Under the pieces are notes generated by a model that was not told the DNA's origin, did not search any database, and was given only the letters and a program-made list of their open reading frames with translations. Positions 8,321 through 14,262 of a stretch of DNA of 14,262 nucleotides are shown here, piece after piece (the first letter of the stretch is position 1; the number at the start of each line of letters is the position of its first letter). The translations under genes and the position numbers were made by a program. Origin of the DNA: Oehlia diaphana (Eukaryota; Glomeromycota; Glomeromycetes; Glomerales; Glomeraceae); assembly GCA_003833135.1 (NCBI GenBank), contig QZLH01001066.1:27839-42100 (forward strand), in the 5' to 3' direction.

Positions 8321-8942
8321 AATGTTATAACTCTGTGGAGAGTCTCTAATCAAACCTCTGTTTTTGAAAAAAAAAAATATCGGTATATCAAAACATCGAA
8401 AACATCGGTACATGTAATTCGTTAGCAAACTATAATGCGGGAAATAATTATAAGTACATGGGATGGGTTCCGAAAAGTAAATCTTCTATGCTGATCATTT
8501 CATCATTTGAAACAAAAAAACCCAGATTTTAATAGATAAGTCAAAATTTTCAAAATTGTCATTCGAAACCAACTTTGATGCTTTAAGTAAACTTGCAGAA
8601 CAGACAAAAATACACATACTATATGTCTCTTTTAAAATTATTATTTATTAAAATTTTTTTTACATAAATTCTTTTTATAGAGTCACGTGATAAAACCCGA
8701 TACACCCTTTAAATTTTCAATGATATAAAATTAATAAAATTACCATTTAAAGGTAGATTAAATAAACTTTAACAATCGTATTGTTGTGGCGTAACAATAC
8801 AAAAAATACAATATCCTACCATAAATGATTCAAAAGTTTTTTTACCCTGAACCAAACATAATGCAAAATGTATTTTAATACAGTCTGCCTTACTTTTTTA
8901 ATTATCATTTGTTATATAACTTATATTGTATGTATTATGGCT
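8321..8942. other. Gene-free intergenic region
   Basis: No coding region is visible. A CACGTG site at 8684-8689 sits in TCACGTGATAAAAC, a 14-mer shared with 1296-1309. Short CATCGGTA/ATCGGTATATC words repeat near 8380-8415. The segment ends at the target duplication TTATGGCT (8935-8942) of the next element. Confidence 0.4.
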
Positions 8943-9306
8943 TAGAGTTTATATCCGTTATCCGTTAAAAAACGGATATACAAAATTCTGGATATCCGGA
9001 TAATCCGACGGATATCCGGATATTATCCGTTAAGAGTAATTTGGACAAATGTTATAATGCCGGCCGGAATTATGATAAAATATTTCCTTTTTTTTAGACA
9101 TTTATGTATCACAACCTCCCAAAAAGGAAAATTTTGATTTTTAGATAGTGGAACGGCTATCGCTAAAAAATGGAAATCATCGTCTTACCAAGGCGTAATC
9201 CTGGTCGGAATAATAATTTTGGCCTGCAAAAATACATAATTGGGAATATCCGGATAAACGGATAACACGAAAATCGGATATCCGGATGGGACGGATATAA
9301 ACTCTA
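8943..9306. mobile_element. hAT-like MITE, 364 bp, with 8-bp target duplication
   Basis: Terminal inverted repeats of 16 bp, TAGAGTTTATATCCGT, are at 8943-8958 and inverted at 9291-9306. The flanks TTATGGCT (8935-8942) and TTGTGGCT (9307-9314) match at 7 of 8 positions, as expected for an 8-bp hAT target duplication; TAGAG ends also suit hAT. Subterminal regions repeat ATATCCGGAT and CCGTTA words many times. A second inner inverted repeat pairs GCCGGCCGGAATTATG (about 9060) with the AATAATTTTGGCCTGC region (about 9215). A TA-duplication (Tc1) reading is possible because the ends begin TA, but the 8-bp match favours hAT. It lies about 180 bp upstream of the GDSL start codon. Confidence 0.78.
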
Positions 9307-9485
9307 TTGTGGCTATACTATGTTATTAGTGGCGCAAAAGAACCTCTTGATCTTGTTGGAATAATGAGAGAAAGACAATTGGTTTATTTATTCAATATTT
9401 GTTTGTATATTTAGTCTAGAAATTTTAATTAACGAGAAGGGTTAAAAATTTTTGTTTTTTAACTTTGTTGAAAAAACAAAAAAAA

Positions 9486-10938
9486 ATGCTTTCAAAGTCG
9501 AGTTTATTCTTTTTAATTATTTACATTGGTTTATTACAGTATTTTTCAATTGAGATAATTGAAGCATTATCACTAACTTGTCAATTCAATACAATAGTCG
9601 TAAGTTGTCTTTTATTATACTTTTATTATGATTTAAAAAGGTTTTTCTTTAGTCGTAACTCTTTAACCTTTAAATAAGGTATTCGGTGACTCCACTTGCG
9701 ATAATGGAAATAATACATGGCCTTTAACTAATTATACGTATCCGCCCAAAGAATATTATTATAATGGAAGATTTAGCAACGGACCAGTTTGGGTTGAATA
9801 TTTAGCTGATTATTGTTATGCAAATGAAGAAAATCATGCCTACAATGGTGCTACGGTTGACAGTAAATTCGTCATAGGTATGATTAATAACTTACCCTTA
9901 ATGATATTGGGCATTTCGTCGAAAAATAATCTCTGGCCTGAGTTGTTCATATTGCTGTATTATGTTGGTCATATTTTTTGGCGAAAACGTTCTTTTGGAG
10001 AAATAATTTTCGGCGAAATGTCCCGTAACCATGATTTTTATTATTTATTTATTTTTTAGAAAATAATAAATCAATTCTTTGAAACCTATTTAGCCTCAAA
10101 TGGCTTTGACTATAACATTCCTGTGCCGGGAATAAAACAAGAAATAGAGAATATATATTTATCCGAAGCGAAGACTAAAAGTGTTAATTTTGATAACACA
10201 CTATACATCGTAGGACACCAAGGGAACGATTATGTAATTCCTTTTTTTAAAATTTATATGTTTTTTCCTATTGAAATTTAATTTAAACGATTTCATTTAA
10301 TTTTCAAATATTTTAGATAAACAATCCAAATGTAAATCCACAAGAAGTAGTAAGAGTATTGTATGAACAATGGGTAACATTAGCAAAATTTGGAGCAAAG
10401 TATATCTTAATTAACCAATTTTTTGATCTTGAGCATTTACCGAAAGCGATAAGAAATATTGATGTATTTAAAAAATTATTGAATGAATCAGTATCAAGTG
10501 TACATAATGCTGCCTTAGATTCTTATGCCAAACAATTTAGACAGGAATATCAAAAGGTTACTTTATATATTTTACCCATGAACGAAGTTTGGGATGAACT
10601 TCAACAAGACAATATCAGAAAAGAATTTGGATTAACGGATTTTGATAATGCTTGTGTTATAAGCACTGGACATACCACTTTTACCATTTGTTCAAGTAAG
10701 TATATATTTAAACCGTATCAAAAATAATTATATTTTTAAATAATATTCTTTTTTCTTTTTTAGATCCAACGCAACATTTTTTTTGGGATATCCTTCATGC
10801 GGTAAGATTTTCTTCATTTATTATAAAAATTTTATTACTTTTACTAGTTATTTTAAAAGAATAATTATTATTTAGAGCACAACAGCTCATCGATATGTTG
10901 CGTTAAAAGCTTATAAAATCATTACATCAGGAAAATAA
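9486..10938 (+). CDS. Secreted GDSL/SGNH-family esterase or lipase, six exons
   Basis: Predicted exons are 9486-9599, 9679-9877, 10094-10233, 10317-10695, 10764-10801 and 10876-10938. They join to 310 codons plus TAA with all introns GT-AG (79, 216, 83, 68 and 74 bp). GDSL enzymes hydrolyse ester bonds in lipids or acetylated sugars. Residues 1-28 form a hydrophobic signal peptide, so secretion is expected. Block I VFGDST gives nucleophile Ser43. AYNGAT (92-97) is the block II glycine region, GNDY (148-151) gives the block III Asn149, and WDILH gives the Asp286/His289 pair of block V. YNGRFSNGPVWVEYL (66-80) is typical of the fungal branch. Sequons at Asn49 and Asn56 fit a secreted protein. 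The exon 2/3 junction uses the TTTAG at 10089-10093, because the nearer TTTTAG at 10059 would break the frame. Family is certain; the exact substrate is unknown. Confidence 0.88.
9878..10093 (+). other. Intron 2 of the GDSL gene, enlarged by an insertion
   Basis: The donor is GTATGA at 9878 and the acceptor TTTAG at 10089-10093. At 216 bp it is about three times the length of the other four introns (68-83 bp). The exon 2 reading frame, counted from GTA 9679, stays open through most of the intron to a TAG at 10057-10059, so retention would add about 60 residues before terminating. Confidence 0.7.
9909..10024. mobile_element. 116-bp inverted-repeat insertion inside GDSL intron 2
   Basis: GGGCATTTCGTCGAAAAAT at the left pairs with ATTTTCGGCGAAATGTCCC at the right, with further matching inward (AATCTC and GAGAAATAAT). 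The ends are thus imperfect inverted repeats of about 26 bp around the motif GGGACATTTCGCCGAAAA. Removing it would leave an intron of about 100 bp, near the gene's norm. No direct target duplication abuts the ends, so the superfamily is open. It has no coding capacity. Confidence 0.65.
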
Positions 10939-11925
10939 TAAATTTATACAGGCAATAATACTGTAATTATTTTATGCAAGATTATCACAAAAACAAACAT
11001 TTTTTGTATATTTAAAATGGTTAAATCATTTGCTAATGTCAGATGTCATTGTTGTACATGTTGTACTGTCTTGTACATGTAGATCAAAATGTGCAGCTTG
11101 TAATTATTGCACATTATTGCACGTGAAAAATCTTTACTACGCCATATTACGTATTTTTTTATCAGCCCGAAAATAAAAAAGCCCCAAAAATTATGGGCCG
11201 AAAACTTAACCTTAAATAATTTAAACTAGTTTATAATAATTAAAACTAGGTGAACTATTGTGAATATTTTTGGATAATAAAAAATGTACAGCCTTTCAGT
11301 TAATAACTACTATTAAAGAAATTCTTTAAAGAAATTTTTATCAATTAATATTAATATGTATTATTTATTTGCGGTATTTTATATATATATTAAAATAGAA
11401 TTATTGATGACATATAAAGGAATTATTCGTATATACAGTACTCTTTAAATGGAATATAGATAATACGGAAAATTTATTGTTTTGTTACACTGGTTAAATA
11501 AAATAATATCTCACCCAATAATAAAACTGATTTTTTAAAGAAATATCGGAAAAATAATTTTTTCAATTCGATTTTAATGAAGCTCTAACAGCTAAACGAA
11601 AAATAAAAGAATAAAAAGATTTACCGTATTCTAAAAATTTATATTGTTTAATTGTTAATTGTTGTTTTTATTTTAGGTCCATAATAGGATAGTTTGGGCC
11701 AAAAAAGGTATATATTAAGTGCGCATTCCCAATATTGGAAACGAAAAATAAAATAAACCTACGCCAACATCACACTGGGCACAACATTACAGCTGAGAAT
11801 ATTATTGGTTGAAAAAATTACTCGGCATTTCTATATATAGAATTTGTGGCTTATTTTTGAGGTCGTAAAAAAAAAAAAATCATATAATTCCCACATTAAA
11901 GAGTCTTTATTTACCTAATAATACA
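10939..11925. other. 3' flank of the GDSL gene and intergenic region
   Basis: An AATAAA lies at 10937-10942 overlapping the stop codon. Three TTGTAC words stand about 10 bp apart (11052, 11061, 11071), two of them in the 10-mer TTGTACATGT. ATTATTGCAC is exactly tandem at 11103-11112 and 11113-11122, running into CACGTG at 11120-11125. GCCCGAAAATA (about 11166) and GGGCCGAAAAC (about 11204) form a weak partial inversion. At 11831-11839 a TATATATAG could be a TATA box for the hairpin or the F-box gene downstream. No ORF is supported. Confidence 0.4.
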
Positions 11926-12003
11926 TACGACTTGTTAGATTTCGAGCGCATTTGCAGGGTGTTTTCTATTACAAACACCTTTTATGCCTGTCTAACTGTC
12001 GTA
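11926..12003. ncRNA. Candidate structured RNA or inverted repeat: 78-nt imperfect hairpin
   Basis: Nested arms pair in order. TACGAC (11926-11931) pairs with GTCGTA (11998-12003), GTTAGA (11934-11939) with TCTAAC (11991-11996), GCAT (11948-11951) with ATGC (11984-11987), and AGGGTGTTT (11956-11964) with AAACACCTT (11973-11981, one G-T pair). The loop is the 8 bases TCTATTAC. About 25 pairs are separated by small internal loops, like a precursor hairpin, and it is much less A+T-rich than its surroundings. A TATATATAG lies about 90 bp upstream. Alternatives are a 5'-leader structure of the F-box transcript or a tiny inverted-repeat insertion. Function is not known. Confidence 0.4.
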
Positions 12004-12115
12004 AGTTCAAGTATTAACGAACTTTTTAAAGTATGTACTGTTTATTAAGGAGATTTAGATGAAAAAAAGTCTTAAAAAGTTTTAAAAATTATTTATTTAT
12101 TTATTTATTTAAATG

Positions 12116-12155
<40 letters not shown>

Positions 12156-12159
<4 letters not shown>

Positions 12160-12224
12160 TCGGGGTTTTTTTTTTTTTTTACTCTAAAAAGATTGCAAAC
12201 TTTTTTCGCTCGTGATTTTAATAA

Positions 12225-12235
<11 letters not shown>
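12156..12235 (+). repeat. 80-bp direct repeat flanking the F-box gene, left copy
   Basis: It aligns without gaps to 13891-13970 with 5 mismatches in 80 positions. The last 50 bases (AAAAAGATTGCAAAC through TCGCTCGTGATTTTAATAAT and a T-run) are identical. Three of the mismatches fall in a 15-base pure T-run here, where the right copy reads TTCTTTTATTATTTT. The copy begins 174 bp before the F-box ATG and lies between long T and A runs. Confidence 0.85.
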
Positions 12236-12262
<27 letters not shown>

Positions 12263-12329
12263 GAATTTACTCGTTAAATTTATATTAATAATTTCCTTTT
12301 ATAATTTATAAAATTTTAAATAGGTTTCA

Positions 12330-13399
12330 ATGAAATCATTTTCTCCAAGAAAAAAAAAGCTTAAATTCGAATTTACTGAATTACAAATGGCTACTACAAT
12401 CGCAGATTCTTCTTCTATGACCATTTCTCTGGCAGCATCATCATCATCTGCTGCTTCCTCTTCATGTTTATCATTATCATCAAATAGTTCACAATCTTCT
12501 TCAACGGCTTTTTCAAATACAAATCATCATATTCCAATAGCTATTACAATTCCTCCAGAGATTTTTATTAAAATATGTGAACACCTACCGCCATCAGATC
12601 TTTTAACATTGACGGGCGTTTGTAAAAGATTCCGAGGATTTTTGTGTTCTCCAGAATCTTCGATTACACAGGATATTTGGCGTACTTCTAGGATCAAATT
12701 TCTTACAGGTCTTCAATTATCTCCACCCGAAGGAATGTACGAAGAAGAGTATATTCGATTTGGAAAGTTATTAACAAGTTGTCAAAATTGTTCAACAAAA
12801 AAAACTGTAAAGGTTTATTGGCAATTTCGTGTAAGATATTGTCATGATTGTTTGATGAAAAACACTACTTCGATTATGTTAGTATAAATTTTAATTTTTT
12901 ATTTTATTTTTTTTATTTCAATTGTAAATACTAATTTATTTTATTATTTTTTAATTGTAAAAGTTTTAGTAAAGATCACGCATGGGAGAACGATAAAGTT
13001 CTCGAAGGTTTAGTTTACGTACGTCATAATAATCAAGTTCTTTTCTGGACTCCTGATGTTAAATCATCTTACAAGGAATATGAAGTAATTAGTGGTAGTA
13101 AATTTCCGGAGTGGGTTAAAAAGAGGAAGGAATGTCGTATAAGAATTATGGAAGATGCATTAAAACGTGATAATTCAGCTGCTTCCGCCGAGGAAGAAAA
13201 AAATAAACAATCTGGTACTACAGCCGATACTACACAAAATATTGCTGCCACGGTCAGCGCATTAGGAGTTGATGTTGATCCTAGACAATTTCCACTTTCT
13301 CAAATTCGTATTACCGGAACAAGATCAAATGTTTCATCAGCTTTGCAACATTTTCCACATATTGATACTCTTGATATCATGATCATGGATTCTCCCTAA
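12330..13399 (+). CDS. F-box protein with CxxC pairs, two exons, 325 residues
   Basis: Exon 1 is 12330-12877 and exon 2 is 12970-13399. The 92-bp intron starts GTTAGT and ends TTTTAG. This junction, codon AT|T, is the one that keeps the second exon's long frame open, giving SIIKDHAWEND across the join. Residues 23-62 are a Ser/Ala-rich low-complexity stretch. An F-box lies at about 73-118 (IPPEIFIKICEHLPPSDLLT, then VCKRFR). F-box proteins bind Skp1 in SCF ubiquitin ligases and choose substrates by their other domains. Cys151/Cys154 (CQNC) and Cys171/Cys174 (CHDC) could bind one zinc ion. The C-terminal half has a Lys/Glu-rich helix-like region around 235-255 and no leucine-rich or WD repeats, so the substrate partner is unknown. 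Met20 is an alternative start. There is no signal peptide, so it should be intracellular. Confidence 0.82.
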
Positions 13400-13890
13400 A
13401 TTTAACGAATATTATGAATAACTGAATAATACGAATAATGCGTATAGTACAAAAAAATGGGTAAAAAAGACCATTAATCACATAATATAATCTGCGTGTT
13501 GCCATAAGAAAATAAGAGCGGGTTACTCTCCGATGGATGTATTACGATACTTTTTTTCTATCGTACAATCAGTCGTTCGTTCTTTTTCATTCTTTTCTTT
13601 CTTTATTATCATTATTAATATTCCTTTTTTTTTTATCGCTTTATATTTATTACAATTGATTGAATACTTGGCTCATTATTTATTAATATAGATGCTTGTA
13701 TATAGTTAAAGGAAAAAAAGGAGAAAAAAAAAAATCAAAAAAAGAAAAAATATTATTTTTTTTTATGGTAGTTTATTATTTTGTATTTTTATTTTTTTTT
13801 TTGATTAGAATTTTGCCTTTTTTTTAGAAACAAAAAAAAAACATATTTCTTTTTTTTTTTTTGATATTTTTTTTTTAAAAAAAAAAAGAG
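13400..13890. other. 3' flank of the F-box gene
   Basis: There is no further gene. GAATAA words repeat just after the stop codon. A small perfect hairpin, TACGATA (13543-13549) with TATCGTA (13559-13565) around the loop CTTTTTTTC, may lie in the 3' untranslated region. The remainder is dominated by T and A runs, with ATATAGT and AAAGGAAAAAAAGG words near 13700. Confidence 0.45.
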
Positions 13891-13970
13891 AAAATCGGAG
13901 TTCTTTTATTATTTTACGCTAAAAAGATTGCAAACTTTTTTCGCTCGTGATTTTAATAATTTTTTTTTTT
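13891..13970 (+). repeat. 80-bp direct repeat flanking the F-box gene, right copy
   Basis: This is the partner of 12156-12235, with a constant 1735-bp offset and no gaps. It lies about 490 bp past the F-box stop codon. Upstream of both copies there is a T-run followed by an A-run; downstream they share nothing beyond poly(T). Confidence 0.85.
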
Positions 13971-14178
13971 AATATAAAGTTATGGAATAGGGAGGTTAAT
14001 CATCATTTTTGGGTTTTTTTATTGCGGTAGAAATGAAGCAAATTTTATGCGTCTTTATAATAATTCCATGGAATTTACAAGAACAAAATTTTGAATTTCT
14101 ATAATTTCTATTTAATTCATAACTCTTTATCCTTATTCTTAAACCCCCTAAAATAATAACTTGGTCACTAATCAATAA

Positions 14179-14211
<33 letters not shown>

Positions 14212-14262
14212 TTTTTTAAAATATTTTTTTTTTTTTTTATATTGTGTTTTTTCCTTTTTTTT
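13971..14262. other. A+T-rich window end with long homopolymers
   Basis: No coding region is visible. A run of about 29 A at 14179-14207 followed by T-runs ends the window. Such runs are prone to slippage and base-calling errors, so exact lengths should not be trusted. Confidence 0.45.

Noticed and set aside
10059..10060. TTTTAG as acceptor for GDSL intron 2
   Set aside because: With the only good donor (9878, leaving one base of a codon) it brings in a stop after seven codons. The TTTAG ending at 10093 restores the frame leading into PVPGIKQE.
12882..12969. GTATAA at 12882 as donor of the F-box intron
   Set aside because: Joined to the TTTTAG acceptor it gives an immediate TAA; the GTTAGT at 12878 gives the right phase.
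13069..13251. 60-codon minus-strand frame
   Set aside because: Antisense to the second exon of the F-box gene, which has better coding evidence.
12156..13970. LTR retrotransposon reading of the direct repeats around the F-box gene
   Set aside because: The repeats are 80 bp, lack TG...CA ends, primer-binding site and polypurine tract, and no reverse transcriptase or integrase is present.

Overview
The window looks like nuclear DNA from an early-diverging filamentous fungus, most probably an arbuscular mycorrhizal fungus of the Rhizophagus type. The reasons are strong A+T bias (roughly three quarters A+T by eye), widely spaced genes with short A+T-rich GT-AG introns, a Ser-rich F-box gene, a secreted GDSL esterase, long homopolymer runs, and many small inverted-repeat transposons. 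The taxonomic call is inference from style and remembered family features, not from a search.

Only about a quarter of the window holds convincing genes. There are three. An intronless orphan coding for an N/Q/S-rich 160-residue protein lies at 4359-4841 (+), behind CCAAT and TATA motifs. A six-exon GDSL/SGNH-family esterase or lipase with a signal peptide lies at 9486-10938 (+); its model joins to 310 codons with every catalytic block in place. A two-exon F-box protein with two CxxC pairs lies at 12330-13399 (+), 325 residues. Two weaker ORFs (1132-1386 minus, 3500-3700 plus) are listed with low confidence.

The rest is mostly transposon debris. A family of about 170-bp inverted-repeat elements with an internal array of 11-bp units occurs three times (2515-2681, 3776-3943, 6980-7149). 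A pogo/Tc1-like MITE with TA duplication is at 5339-5711. A 691-bp Tc1/mariner deletion derivative at 5859-6549 has 83-bp terminal repeats and still carries the decayed helix-turn-helix part of a transposase. A degenerate GGGTC-rich element lies near 7457-7781. A hAT-like MITE at 8943-9306 sits about 180 bp upstream of the GDSL gene, and a 116-bp inverted-repeat insertion lies inside that gene's second intron. Diverged copies of another repeat occupy 520-940 and 1415-1600.

Structure not explained by genes or plain MITEs includes a 78-nt imperfect hairpin at 11926-12003, an 80-bp direct repeat flanking the F-box gene (12156-12235 and 13891-13970), a cluster of CGTCA/TGACG sites around a long dyad at 8003-8320, and six CACGTG sites, more than this base composition predicts. 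The three genes show no sign of working in one pathway. I see no CRISPR array, rRNA or convincing tRNA, and no clear new multi-gene system; the best leads are the hairpin, the flanking repeat and the transposon that lengthened the GDSL intron.
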